The translations under genes were made by a program, and so were the position numbers. From NCBI RefSeq assembly GCF_019443125.1, contig NZ_JAHYXK010000027.1, positions 1-41,334 on the forward strand: a stretch of 41,334 nucleotides of DNA. Reading direction: 5' to 3'. Positions 15,895 to 24,045 of the stretch are shown piece after piece. Below the pieces are notes generated by a model, which was not told the DNA's origin, did no database searches, and was given only the letters and a program-made list of their open reading frames with translations. How positions within the stretch are numbered: the stretch's first letter is position 1; every line of letters begins with the position of its first letter. The DNA comes from Pontibacter aydingkolensis (GTDB taxonomy: Bacteria; Bacteroidota; Bacteroidia; Cytophagales; Hymenobacteraceae).

Positions 15895-17802
15895 CTAGGA
15901 TATTTTGATCTTGCCATCTGTCAGTTGTTTGAGCTCCCCCTGGTCCAAAGATTCCCGGAGCACTCTTACAACATGCTCCTGGTACTTCGGCTCAAACTGC
16001 TGCACCAGCTCTTTTGGCAAGTATGGCTTAACCTGCAGTAGCTCTAAAACTTTGCTGCGTAGCTGTGTCTCATCCTGCCCTTCGCGTTGCTTTTTACGTT
16101 CGGCAAGGCAGTAGTCGCAGATGCGGCAACTGGTATCGTTTATCTCACCAAAGTATGCGAGTAAGAGTTGCGTGCGGCAGCGGTTTGTGGTTTCTACATA
16201 ATGCACCATCTCCTTTGCCTGTGCCTGGGCTCGCTTTCGCAGCTGGCTTAATTTGGCTATGTCCAGCACCAGGGTATTGGCATCCTGACGGGGTTTAGTG
16301 AACACCAGTTGTGGCGAGTCGTGCTGCGGTTCATACACCAGTAACTGTAGCTTTTGCATGTACTCCAGCTTTTTGCGCAGTTCCTGCTCCGTTAGGTTCA
16401 GTTGTTTTGCCAGCTTTGGCTCCGAAATCTTCACAAAATTCACAAACGCTTCGCCGCCATAGGTGCGAAGTATAGTCTGTATCAATTTATCCAATGTCGG
16501 GTTCGCAAGCTGAAATTCGTAGAGCGCAACATTCTCTACTGTGAAGTATAACCTGGAGGGAATATAGTAGCCCTCATTCAGTTGAATATAGCCTTCGCTT
16601 TCCAAGCGTTTTATGGCATGGTGCACCTGCAGCGCCTGTAATTTATACTGCTTTGAAAAGTCAGCAAGGTCAAAGTCAAAGCTGCTGAGCAAACCACTGC
16701 CTACTGCCAGCTGGTAATAATTAGCCAGGCACTGGTAAACCCTTCGGATAAACTCCACAGGCGGGTGGGCGTCTTCTATTTTCTGCAGCAGTTCGTTCGT
16801 GTCGTTGGGTCCGTAAAGTATGGTTGCATAGGCATACTTTTCGTCGCGGCCAGCCCGGCCTGCTTCCTGATAATAGGCTTCTAAACTTTCAGGCAGATCT
16901 ATATGCACAACTAACCGCACATCAGGTTTATCGATGCCCATACCAAAAGCGTTAGTGGCTACCATTACCCGTACTTTATCTTCTATCCAAAGTTGCTGCA
17001 CCTGGCTGCGTTCTTCAAACTTTAAACCGGCATGGTAGGCAGCAGCTGAAATACGTCGGCTCTTCAGAAACTTAGCCAGCTCCACGGTTTGCCTGCGGCT
17101 ACGCACATAAATTATACTTTGGCCCTGCATGCGCTGCAAGATCTCGAGCAGGCGTGATACTTTATCTTCGGTGTAAAGGCAGGAGTACGAAAGGTTGGCC
17201 CGGGCAAAGCTTTTTTGGAAAACGTTAGGCTTCGGGAACTTAAGTTTCTCCTGGATGTCGGCTTTAACAGGCTCGGTGGCAGTTGCTGTAAGGGCAATAA
17301 CCGTTACTCCCGGAAGTATACTCCGGAGTTCAGCCAATTGCAGGTAGGGCGGCCTGAAGTCGTAGCCCCATTGCGAAATACAATGCGCCTCGTCTACGGC
17401 AAGCAACCCCACTTTCATCTTCTTTACGCGCTCCTGAAACAACTCTGTAAGCAAACGCTCCGGCGACAAGTATAAAAACTTAACACCACCGTACACACAG
17501 TTATCCAGAGTAATGTCAATTTCGCGGCGGTTCATGCCAGAGTAAATGGCTACCGCAGAAATACCCCTGTGTTTTAGCTGCTCTACCTGGTCCTTCATCA
17601 GGGCGATAAGCGGCGTAATTACCAGGCACAACCCATCCAGCGCCATGGCCGGCACCTGAAAGCAAATAGACTTGCCACCACCCGTAGGCAAAAGCGCCAG
17701 CGTATCGTGCCCGTCCAGCACCGAACGGATAATATCCTCCTGCAAAGGCCTGAACTGCTCATAGCCCCAATAGGTTTTAAGGATGTGGTGGATGTCTTGC
17801 AC
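15895..17802 (-). CDS. recQ: RecQ-family ATP-dependent DNA helicase
   Basis: A 3'-5' SF2 DNA helicase of about 635 residues. Visible motifs: I LLPTGGGKSICFQ, Ia VITPLIALMKDQ, II AVDEAHCISQWGYDFRP, III ALTATATE, V VMVATNAFGMGIDKPDVR and VI QEAGRAGRDE. The RQC zinc part follows as CRTQLLLAYFGE and CRICDYC, whose four cysteines bind zinc. The C-terminal HRDC domain is not obvious. The GTG at 17802 (VQDIHHILKTYWGYEQFRPLQ) is chosen because it matches family starts; the only upstream start in frame is a TTG at 17901 lying inside the terminator of the next gene, and is unlikely. Role in recombination and fork repair. Confidence 0.93.
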   Translation of the reverse strand: MQDIHHILKTYWGYEQFRPLQEDIIRSVLDGHDTLALLPTGGGKSICFQVPAMALDGLCLVITPLIALMKDQVEQLKHRGISAVAIYSGMNRREIDITLDNCVYGGVKFLYLSPERLLTELFQERVKKMKVGLLAVDEAHCISQWGYDFRPPYLQLAELRSILPGVTVIALTATATEPVKADIQEKLKFPKPNVFQKSFARANLSYSCLYTEDKVSRLLEILQRMQGQSIIYVRSRRQTVELAKFLKSRRISAAAYHAGLKFEERSQVQQLWIEDKVRVMVATNAFGMGIDKPDVRLVVHIDLPESLEAYYQEAGRAGRDEKYAYATILYGPNDTNELLQKIEDAHPPVEFIRRVYQCLANYYQLAVGSGLLSSFDFDLADFSKQYKLQALQVHHAIKRLESEGYIQLNEGYYIPSRLYFTVENVALYEFQLANPTLDKLIQTILRTYGGEAFVNFVKISEPKLAKQLNLTEQELRKKLEYMQKLQLLVYEPQHDSPQLVFTKPRQDANTLVLDIAKLSQLRKRAQAQAKEMVHYVETTNRCRTQLLLAYFGEINDTSCRICDYCLAERKKQREGQDETQLRSKVLELLQVKPYLPKELVQQFEPKYQEHVVRVLRESLDQGELKQLTDGKIKIS

Positions 17803-17881
17803 TTGGTGTTGGCTGAATTCAACCGCTAAGATAATGCTTTGTGTTATATTAGCAGAAATTAGCAGGGCAACCTTGGAAGCG

Positions 17882-17916
17882 TAAAAAAGCCCTTGCTTCA
17901 AAAAGCAGGGGCTTTA
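17882..17916 (-). terminator. Terminator of the 18717 gene
   Basis: On the minus strand AAAGCCCCTGCTT pairs with AAGCAAGGGCTTT with one mismatch, followed by a T-run. It lies just past the stop of the gene whose product starts at 18717 and immediately upstream of recQ. Confidence 0.8.
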
Positions 17917-17934
17917 GCTACTGGTATCTATAAA

Positions 17935-18717
17935 TTACGCTGCAGCAGACTGTCCGTCTTCACGGTCCTCGATCACTTTTTTCAGCTTCTCGATGGCCTG
18001 TGCGGCACGCTCTTCATCAAAACGGTTAATGTTAAGCAACATCTTTGTTTTCTCCTGGCGCGTAATAGTCGGGTTGTTCAGCAAACGGATAATCTCTTCT
18101 TTCTGCTTGGCAGAGGCATAGCGTACGCTGGCACTTTGCTCTTCTGTTGCTGCGCTTTCAGCAGCTTGTGCAGATGAGGCAGATTTCATAGTTGGCTTTT
18201 TCTCTGTCGGAACAGCTGGCTTAGCAGCTGTTTCGTTTCCGCCATAGTCCATTTCCTCTACAGGAGTTGGCTCATAACCGGCAGCGCGAATAATCCATGC
18301 TAAAATATTACGGTATGCTTTGCCAATTGCCCTGGTCTGAGCCATAGAGGCAATTGCAAACTCCTGGTAATACTTTTTGCCCTGCTCTTTGTTAGAACAT
18401 ATCGCGAAACCGGCTCCCACAACCTGCTGGCTGCGCAGGTCCAGCAAATTAACCTTTGCCTGATACTTGATCTCATCGTCGGTGCTGATGTTAATTACAT
18501 GCTCTACCACCGGCAGAATACCTAAACGAGATCCGGCATACTGCCATCCCTCCACATTTACATACTCTTTGCCTTGTATATTCTGGTATAAGCGATTCTC
18601 TTTGATGAACTTAGCTAAGTCAACAGCCAAGTGAAGCGTCTCATCAGACTTGGCAATATCGTAGCTCTCAATCTTGGCTTTCTTCTGCACCTTCGTCTCT
18701 TTAACTGGTTGATTCAT
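17935..18717 (-). CDS. Conserved protein with phage-type single-strand-annealing-like middle region, function unknown
   Basis: 260 residues. The middle has the pattern YVNVEGWQYAGSRLGILPVV followed by CSNKEQGK and EFAIASMAQTRAIGKAYRN and AAGYEPTPVEEM, which recurs in phage and genomic proteins of unclear role; some relatives sit near ERF/RecT-type recombination genes. The C-terminal 90 residues are charged and low-complexity, ending in a possible helical segment with SVRYASAKQKEEIIRLLNN. It lies right before recQ on the same strand but is separated by a terminator. DNA annealing is a guess from pattern only. Confidence 0.55.
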   Translation of the reverse strand: MNQPVKETKVQKKAKIESYDIAKSDETLHLAVDLAKFIKENRLYQNIQGKEYVNVEGWQYAGSRLGILPVVEHVINISTDDEIKYQAKVNLLDLRSQQVVGAGFAICSNKEQGKKYYQEFAIASMAQTRAIGKAYRNILAWIIRAAGYEPTPVEEMDYGGNETAAKPAVPTEKKPTMKSASSAQAAESAATEEQSASVRYASAKQKEEIIRLLNNPTITRQEKTKMLLNINRFDEERAAQAIEKLKKVIEDREDGQSAAA

Positions 18718-19000
18718 ATCTTATTAGCTTTCATGTTTTAGTACATATATCAAACATAACAGCCCAGTAAATAGTGCAAAAAATTACAAAAAATATAGAA
18801 TTTATATAACTGATAATCAACCAGTTACAAATTACTTTCAAGATAATTAGTTACCCTGTTCCCCAAGCTGAAAATTGGCTAAAAGTTGTGTAAAGGGTAA
18901 AGTTTAGGTACGAAGGTGAGAGTTGGAAAGTTAGAGAGATTGGGAGTTATATACTTTATCTAACTTTAGAAGCCAAGTGGTGAGTAGAATTGTCTTTAAT

Positions 19001-19045
19001 ACCGTGGTCCACCCCCCCTGCCCCTTCTTAACCAAGGAGGGGAGT
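19001..19045 (-). repeat. CTCCCCTCCTT-type repeat, diverged left copy
   Basis: Read on the minus strand it gives ACTCCCCTCCTTGGTTAAGA through GGGGCAGGGGGGGTGGACCACGGT, aligning over its length with the DUF559-flanking repeat but with several substitutions. Confidence 0.8.
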
Positions 19046-19167
19046 CTGCTACTACTACTTCTTCTTTCTTCACAATAGTTGCTCTGTCTTCTTCTTTGTC
19101 ATCCTGAAGGGATCTTGTAGGAAGGGAGGTTAAGAGGTAACTACATAGTATGATTACTGCTCTGTAG

Positions 19168-19187
19168 GGACAGGTCGCGACCTGTCC
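19168..19187. repeat. Perfect 20-bp palindrome
   Basis: GGACAGGTCGCGACCTGTCC is fully self-complementary and lies between the two repeat copies at 19001 and 19239. Confidence 0.85.
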
Positions 19188-19238
19188 GCGAGATAGCTGT
19201 GACAATGAAACTTAAACTTCTGATCTATTAAGTACAAG

Positions 19239-19283
19239 ACTCCCCTCCTTGGTTAAGGAGGGGCGGGGGTAGTTGGACCGCAC
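19239..19283 (+). repeat. CTCCCCTCCTT-type repeat, inverted mate of 19001
   Basis: Starts ACTCCCCTCCTTGGTTAAGG and continues GGGGCGGGGGTAGTTGGACCG. Together with 19001-19045 it makes an inverted pair about 193 bases apart, mirroring the pair around the DUF559 gene but with no ORF inside. Confidence 0.8.
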
Positions 19284-19302
19284 ACGTAAAGGTGCTAGCT
19301 TA

Positions 19303-19968
19303 CTAGATCTCTACTTCAGAAACTATCTGGCCGTCTTTCATGACAAGCGTTCTGTCGGCCATACCTGCCAACTGCTCGTTGTGGGTTACGATCACGAAGG
19401 TCTGGTTGAACTCGTTGCGTAGTCTGAAAAAAATATCGTGCAGTTCCTGTGCGTTTTTGGAATCAAGGTTACCGCTTGGCTCGTCGGCAAAGATAATCTT
19501 TGGAGAGTTGATCAAAGCGCGGGCAACGGCTGTACGCTGCTGCTCACCACCCGACATTTCGGAAGGCTTGTGATGTAAACGGTGAGACAAGCCCAGCATG
19601 CCTAATAGCTGCTCAGCCTTATCGCTCACTTCCTTCTCGGAGCGGCCCGCGAGGAAACCCGGCAGGCAGGCATTTTCCAGGGCGGTGAACTCAGGCAGCA
19701 GGTTATGAAACTGAAATATGAAACCGATGTGCCTGTTACGAAAACGCGCCATCTCGGTAGCACCCATGCGGGCAATGTTCTTCCCCTCAAAAACAACCTC
19801 ACCGGAGTCAGCTGTGTCCAGGGTACCTAAAATGTGCAGCAGTGTGCTTTTGCCGGCACCCGAAGCCCCTACAATAGACACAACCTCTCCTGCTCCAATT
19901 TCTAAATCGATCCCCTTCAGTACCTGAAGCGAACCATACTTTTTGTGGATGTTTTTTACCTGCAGCAC
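19303..19968 (-). CDS. lolD: ABC transporter ATP-binding protein, LolD-like
   Basis: A 221-residue nucleotide-binding subunit. Walker A is GASGAGKST, the signature is SEMSGGEQQRTAVARAL, Walker B IIFADEPSGNLD and the H-loop VIVTHN. The overall length, the LEIGAGEVVSIVGASG opening and FIFQFHNLLPEFTALEN match the LolD/MacB-type subfamily, which drives lipoprotein release from the inner membrane or acts in macrolide-type exporters. No permease gene lies beside it, so LolD is preferred over a MacB-type exporter but not proven. It reads away from the AI-2E permease gene's strand neighbour, 160 bases downstream of that gene on the same strand. Confidence 0.85.
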   Translation of the reverse strand: MLQVKNIHKKYGSLQVLKGIDLEIGAGEVVSIVGASGAGKSTLLHILGTLDTADSGEVVFEGKNIARMGATEMARFRNRHIGFIFQFHNLLPEFTALENACLPGFLAGRSEKEVSDKAEQLLGMLGLSHRLHHKPSEMSGGEQQRTAVARALINSPKIIFADEPSGNLDSKNAQELHDIFFRLRNEFNQTFVIVTHNEQLAGMADRTLVMKDGQIVSEVEI

Positions 19969-20129
19969 TTTTTAAAATTTGTTCCGGCTTGCGTTACCGC
20001 TTTTATTCTGCCAAATCTACAAAATAATCTGTAAAGGTAGGTTAGCAGCATTTATTCTGATGTAAACTAGCTATGCAGCAAGCTTTACACTTCCTCACAT
20101 AAGCTTAAGTACTCGTATAAGACACTATG

Positions 20130-21182
20130 CTATACTTCAGTAACTGGCTTGTGCTTTTCCTCCAGCACATCCTTAATGTAGAGCTCATTTACCACCACCA
20201 CCAGCACTGCCAGGATAGGTGCCGCAAGCAACAAGCCTATGGCACCGTGAAGTATACCCAGCAGCACTTGAAAAAAAAGCAACAAGGCAGGAGGCAGGTC
20301 TACCGTTTTATGAAAGATAACTGGTGTGATCACATAACTCTCCACTATCTGAATACCCCCATACACCAACATAGCATACAGTGCCATTTGCGGACTAATG
20401 GTTAGCCCAACCAGTAAAGCGGGTAAAGCAGCAATCCAGGGGCCGATGTTAGGAATGAAGGCAAAAAGGAAAGCAATCAGCCCTAACGCCATAGCGAGCG
20501 GAAGGCCTATCAGGCTATACCCAACTGCAGTGCTTATACCGATCATTGTCATGGCCAGCAACATAGCCAGCAGCCACATCTTTAGTGTAGTGTAGCACTT
20601 ATCCAGTACCTCCAATATCCTTCTGCGATGCCTAACCGCGAATAGTTTTGAGAAACCTAACGTGTAAAGTTTTGGGTTGGCTGCCAGAAAAATTGCCGTT
20701 ACTATTACAATTAAAATGTCGGCAAGTATACTTAGTGTGGCGGAAAAAACAGATGACACCTTCGTGAATATCCCCTTAGACGCTGGCAGCATCTCATTCA
20801 TATTATCTGGCACCCTTTTCATTAGCTGTTGCCCAAGTCCGAAACTTTCCAGCCAGCCTTGTATCTTGGAAACAGCCGACGGAATAGTCTGCCTCATCTC
20901 CTGTACCTGTTCGCTAACGGTAGGTGCAATAAGTATAAAGGCTCCTATCAGCGTACCAAAAAAAATCAAAACTGACAGCAAAAGGGCCAGACTGTGTTTT
21001 AGGTGCAGTTTATTTTGCAGCCACTCGGCAATGCCACTAAAAAGCACAGCCAGTAAAATACCCGCAAATACAAGCAGGAAAAAATAGCCATGCCGGCCAA
21101 GCATATAAAATACCGCACCGATCAAAAGTATAATCAGTGCCGCAATGGCCACACGTTTTGCAAAAGTATAGCTGTCTGTCAT
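20130..21182 (-). CDS. AI-2E family transporter (UPF0118-type permease)
   Basis: 350 residues with about eight membrane helices, including VAIAALIILLIGAVFYML and GYFFLLVFAGILLAVLFSG near the N-terminus and a C-terminal block LPPALLLFFQVLLGILHGAIGLLLAAPILAVL. The central soluble loop QEMRQTIPSAVSKIQGW is usual for this family, as are GIPLAMALGLIAFLFAFIPNIGPWIAALPALLV-type residues (GLPLAMALGL, FIPNIGPWIAALPA). Family members export diverse solutes; some were linked to autoinducer-2 and others to Na+/H+ exchange. The gene stands alone on the minus strand. Confidence 0.87.
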   Translation of the reverse strand: MTDSYTFAKRVAIAALIILLIGAVFYMLGRHGYFFLLVFAGILLAVLFSGIAEWLQNKLHLKHSLALLLSVLIFFGTLIGAFILIAPTVSEQVQEMRQTIPSAVSKIQGWLESFGLGQQLMKRVPDNMNEMLPASKGIFTKVSSVFSATLSILADILIVIVTAIFLAANPKLYTLGFSKLFAVRHRRRILEVLDKCYTTLKMWLLAMLLAMTMIGISTAVGYSLIGLPLAMALGLIAFLFAFIPNIGPWIAALPALLVGLTISPQMALYAMLVYGGIQIVESYVITPVIFHKTVDLPPALLLFFQVLLGILHGAIGLLLAAPILAVLVVVVNELYIKDVLEEKHKPVTEV

Positions 21183-21308
21183 AGATAAAATGTCTAAGTA
21201 TATGCCTTCATACTTATATTGTTAAAGGCTCGTTACAAACTGCTTTGCAGACTAAAGTATAAAACATAGGTTGCTGCCCTAACCCGCAATATTTTAAAAA
21301 CGCTTTAC

Positions 21309-21339
21309 TTGAATTTAAGGGGATAAAGGCGTACTTTCG
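21309..21339 (+). promoter_or_regulatory. Promoter of sucC
   Basis: TTG at 21309-21311 and TACTTTCG at 21332-21339 are 20 bases apart, close to the Bacteroidetes -33/-7 pattern, and the -7 box lies about 22 bases before the sucC ATG. Confidence 0.55.
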
Positions 21340-21361
21340 TGCGTCCATTAAAACTGAAAGC

Positions 21362-22564
21362 ATGAACATACACGAATATCAGGCTAAAGACATTTTAAAA
21401 AGCTACGGCGTACGCATACAAGAGGGCATCGTGGCCGAAACGCCAGACCAGGCGGTAAAGGCTGCCATGAAACTTACTGAAGAAACCGGCACAAGCTGGC
21501 ATGTGATCAAAGCACAGATTCATGCAGGTGGCCGTGGTAAAGGCGGTGGCGTGAAACTTGCTAAAAACCTGGACCAGGTTAAGCAGATCGCTAACGACAT
21601 ACTTGGCATGACACTGGTAACGCACCAGACTGGCCCTGAAGGCAAACTGGTACAGAAAGTTCTGGTTGCACAGGATGTATATTACCCAGGTGAGTCTCAG
21701 CCAAAAGAGTTCTACCTGAGCATCCTGCTTGACCGCGCTAAAGGCAGAAACGTGATCATGGCATCTACTGAAGGTGGTATGGACATCGAAGAAGTTGCTG
21801 AGCATTCTCCTGAAAAAATCATTAAAGAGTGGATCGACCCGGCTGTTGGCCTACAGGGCTTCCAGGCGCGTAAGATCGCTTTTGCTTTCGGCTTAGAGGG
21901 CGAGGCTTTCAAAGAGATGGTTAAGTTTGTAACCAACCTGTACAGAGCTTACGTTGACACCGACTCTTCTATGTTCGAGATCAACCCTGTTCTTAAAACA
22001 TCAGACAATAAAATACTGGCCGTAGATGCTAAAGTAGACTTAGACGATAACGCATTGTTCCGTCATAAGAACCTTGCTGCTCTGCGCGATACATCTGAAG
22101 AAGATCCGTTGGAAGTTGAGGCAAGCGCTTCTAACCTGAACTATGTAAAGCTTGACGGTAACGTTGGCTGTATGGTAAATGGTGCAGGTCTTGCAATGGC
22201 GACCATGGATATCATCAAACTTTCTGGCGGTGAGCCTGCTAACTTCCTTGATGTAGGGGGTGGGGCAAACGCACAGACAGTTGAGGCTGGTTTCCGCATT
22301 ATCCTGAAAGACCCGAATGTAAAAGCTATCCTGATCAACATCTTCGGTGGTATCGTTCGTTGCGACAGAGTTGCTAACGGAGTGGTAGAGGCTTACAAAA
22401 ACATCGGTGATATCCGTGTTCCGATCATCGTTCGCCTTCAGGGTACAAATGCTGAAGAAGGTGCCCGCATAATCGACGAGTCTGGCCTAAAAGTTTACTC
22501 TGCAGTTGCGCTTAAAGAAGCCGCTGAAAAAGTAGAGCAGGTTTTAGCTGAAGTTGGAGCTTAA
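21362..22564 (+). CDS. sucC: Succinyl-CoA synthetase subunit beta (ADP-forming)
   Basis: 400 residues. The ATP-grasp subunit that, with SucD, converts succinyl-CoA to succinate with NTP formation in the TCA cycle. Signatures: MNIHEYQAKDILKSYGV, IKAQIHAGGRGKGGGVKLA, FEINPVLKTSDNKILAVDAK and the C-terminal FGGIVRCDRVANGVVEAYKNIG with RLQGTNAEEGARI. All match the bacterial SucC length. SucD is not adjacent in this window. Its own strong terminator follows. The ATG at 21362 begins at the family's MNIHEYQ. Confidence 0.98.
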   Translation: MNIHEYQAKDILKSYGVRIQEGIVAETPDQAVKAAMKLTEETGTSWHVIKAQIHAGGRGKGGGVKLAKNLDQVKQIANDILGMTLVTHQTGPEGKLVQKVLVAQDVYYPGESQPKEFYLSILLDRAKGRNVIMASTEGGMDIEEVAEHSPEKIIKEWIDPAVGLQGFQARKIAFAFGLEGEAFKEMVKFVTNLYRAYVDTDSSMFEINPVLKTSDNKILAVDAKVDLDDNALFRHKNLAALRDTSEEDPLEVEASASNLNYVKLDGNVGCMVNGAGLAMATMDIIKLSGGEPANFLDVGGGANAQTVEAGFRIILKDPNVKAILINIFGGIVRCDRVANGVVEAYKNIGDIRVPIIVRLQGTNAEEGARIIDESGLKVYSAVALKEAAEKVEQVLAEVGA

Positions 22565-22569
22565 TCCAC

Positions 22570-22631
22570 AAAGTATAAAAAAACAGAAAAGGCTGCCGTA
22601 ACTGGCAGCCTTTTCTGTTTTTTTATACTTT
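22570..22631. terminator. Long perfect-palindrome bidirectional terminator after sucC
   Basis: A 28-base arm (22570-22597) starting AAAGTATAAAAAAACAG and ending GGCTGCC pairs perfectly with 22604-22631 around a 6-base loop GTAACT. T-runs on both strands make it a terminator for sucC and for ohr. The AAGTATAA word of the host genome forms the base of the stem. Confidence 0.93.
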
Positions 22632-22688
22632 AGGAAGAGTTAAGGATTTTGGAATCCTTTTACCTCTTTAACTTTTTAACTCCCAAAC

Positions 22689-23105
22689 TCAAACCACCTC
22701 CAGTTGTACCTCCACGTTGCCCTGTACACCTATAGAATACGGGCATACCTGGTGGGCTTCATCTACCAATTGGCGGGCCTTGTCTTTACCCATATCTTTC
22801 AGATCCACAGTTAACTTTACCCCAAGCCCATACTTTCCATTATCTGACTTTAAAAGGTCAACATGTGCCTTTACCGTTGACTCAGGATTTAAGCGTTCAT
22901 GTTGTTTGCCAGCTACAAGCAGCAAAGCGCTTTGAAAACAGGCCGCATACCCTGCAGCAAACAACTGTTCCGGATTAGTTTTTCCAGTCTCACCCCCAAG
23001 GCCTTCCGGTAAAGACAAGGGCATATCTAACACCCCATCCGAAGAGGTAACATGGCCACGGCGGCCTCCTGTTGCAGTTACTTCTGCAGTATATACCTTT
23101 TCCAT
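22689..23105 (-). CDS. ohr: Organic hydroperoxide resistance protein Ohr
   Basis: 138 residues from ATG 23105 (MEKVYTAEVTATGGRRGH), the family start; the longer reading to 23198 is an unlikely extension. Ohr is a cytosolic thiol peroxidase reducing organic hydroperoxides. The reactive Cys56 lies in AACFQSAL and the resolving Cys121 in VCPYS, both where expected, and DMPLSLPEGLGGETGKTNPEQL is typical. It converges with sucC, sharing the bidirectional terminator. No OhrR-like regulator is adjacent. Confidence 0.95.
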   Translation of the reverse strand: MEKVYTAEVTATGGRRGHVTSSDGVLDMPLSLPEGLGGETGKTNPEQLFAAGYAACFQSALLLVAGKQHERLNPESTVKAHVDLLKSDNGKYGLGVKLTVDLKDMGKDKARQLVDEAHQVCPYSIGVQGNVEVQLEVV

Positions 23106-23240
23106 AGCATTCTTTGTTGTGTTTATAATTTTGTTTAAAGTATAATAAACCGAATTTACTGATGTAATGTTTTGCCTCTTAGCTGTATAAATGAGCAAAG
23201 CGCTAAAAGGATTATACTATCTTATACATTTTTGAGGAGA

Positions 23241-23274
23241 TTGTTTCCTTTTATCAGCATAGTTCCTATTTTTG
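23241..23274 (+). promoter_or_regulatory. Promoter of tRNA-Arg
   Basis: TTG at 23241-23243 and a perfect TAnnTTTG box TATTTTTG at 23267-23274, 10 bases before the mature tRNA 5' end. The spacing between boxes (23) is a little long. Confidence 0.5.
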
Positions 23275-23284
23275 CACACATCCT

Positions 23285-23358
23285 GCACCCGTAGTTCAAC
23301 TGGATAGAATATCGGATTTCGGCTCCGAGGGTTAGGGGTTCGAATCCTCTCGGGTGCG
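23285..23358 (+). tRNA. tRNA-Arg (anticodon TCG)
   Basis: 74 bases folding as a full cloverleaf: acceptor GCACCCG/CGGGTGC, anticodon stem TCGGA/TCCGA with loop TTTCGGC, T-arm AGGGG-TTCGAAT-CCTCT. The anticodon TCG reads CGA. No CCA is encoded. The genomic change immediately afterwards makes this a likely island attachment site. Confidence 0.93.
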
Positions 23359-23668
23359 CTATTTTGTTAGAAACTTCCTCGCTAACAAGTTTAAAATCAA
23401 TAAGATATCTTGCAATAATCTGCTTACTATACAACAAATCGTCTAAATGTTGTATAGTAAGCGTGTATTGTTGTATAGTGCTTCCTTCCTTATACTAAGA
23501 AATATTATATTCAGAAGGTATAGTGTCTTGTTTAAAGATAATAAATATCCATCACTTTCTTCTTCACTCATTCAGTTCTACTATATCAGCTTTAACAAAA
23601 AGGTAATGCCGATTTAAAACATTTTCTATTTCTGGTTTATAAAGCTTGAACTTAAACACTTGTAAACC
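23359..23668. other. Putative attachment-site arm region of the island
   Basis: About 310 bases with no gene, AT-rich, starting at the tRNA 3' end. It contains a 14-bp inverted repeat GCTTACTATACAAC (23422-23435) / GTTGTATAGTAAGC (23449-23462) and a third GTTGTATAGT (23470-23479) in direct orientation. Such clustered repeats next to a tRNA fit arm-type integrase-binding sites. The tRNA 3' end was not found repeated elsewhere in the window, so the other junction must lie beyond 41334. Confidence 0.5.
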
Positions 23669-23998
23669 ATGAAAAGTAAATACGAAGATATTTTTGAAGA
23701 ACTACAACAGTTAAACGTTGAAGCTACCAACCACGAGTTTGATAGGTTGTTTAGAAAATACATAAACGATTGTAGAGACCAGCACTTTGGTATTATATCC
23801 TATGTAGAATTCCACTTACTGACAAAAACTAACACCATCACAGAAGCTTGGATAATTAACGAAATCAAGAGCCAGAAAAGCATTTGCACTACATTAGGCA
23901 CAAGCATAAGTTTGGGTTTAGAAAATTCGCTCAGTGGCTTCAAAGCTTGGATGAAAGGTCGAAGGAAAGAAAAGATTGCTCACATACTATTTGAATAG
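23669..23998 (+). CDS. Hypothetical protein, first gene of the island
   Basis: 109 residues, charged, mostly helical: YEDIFEELQQLNVEATNHEF with several aromatic residues, then DQHFGIISYVEFHLL and a C-terminal basic AWMKGRRKEKIAHILFE. No domain recognised. ATG 23669 is preceded by no obvious ribosome site. It lies 47 bases before the AlkB-like gene on the same strand and could be its first operon member. Confidence 0.55.
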   Translation: MKSKYEDIFEELQQLNVEATNHEFDRLFRKYINDCRDQHFGIISYVEFHLLTKTNTITEAWIINEIKSQKSICTTLGTSISLGLENSLSGFKAWMKGRRKEKIAHILFE

Positions 23999-24045
23999 AC
24001 TAACATTGAATGTTTGCAATCAAATATAAATATTATATTTACTAT

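Larger units (their letters stand above)
18718..19302. other. Repeat-rich intergenic region
   Basis: About 585 bases without a gene. It holds copy R3-like repeat at 19001-19045, its inverted mate at 19239-19283, and between them the perfect palindrome GGACAGGTCGCGACCTGTCC (19168-19187), plus a TCATCCTGAAGGGATCTTGT word at about 19100. The rest is low-complexity and AT-rich with a TATACTTT word near 18951. Confidence 0.75.

Noticed and set aside
17802..17901. Longer recQ start at a TTG (17901)
   Set aside because: It begins inside the terminator of the preceding gene and adds a non-conserved stretch.
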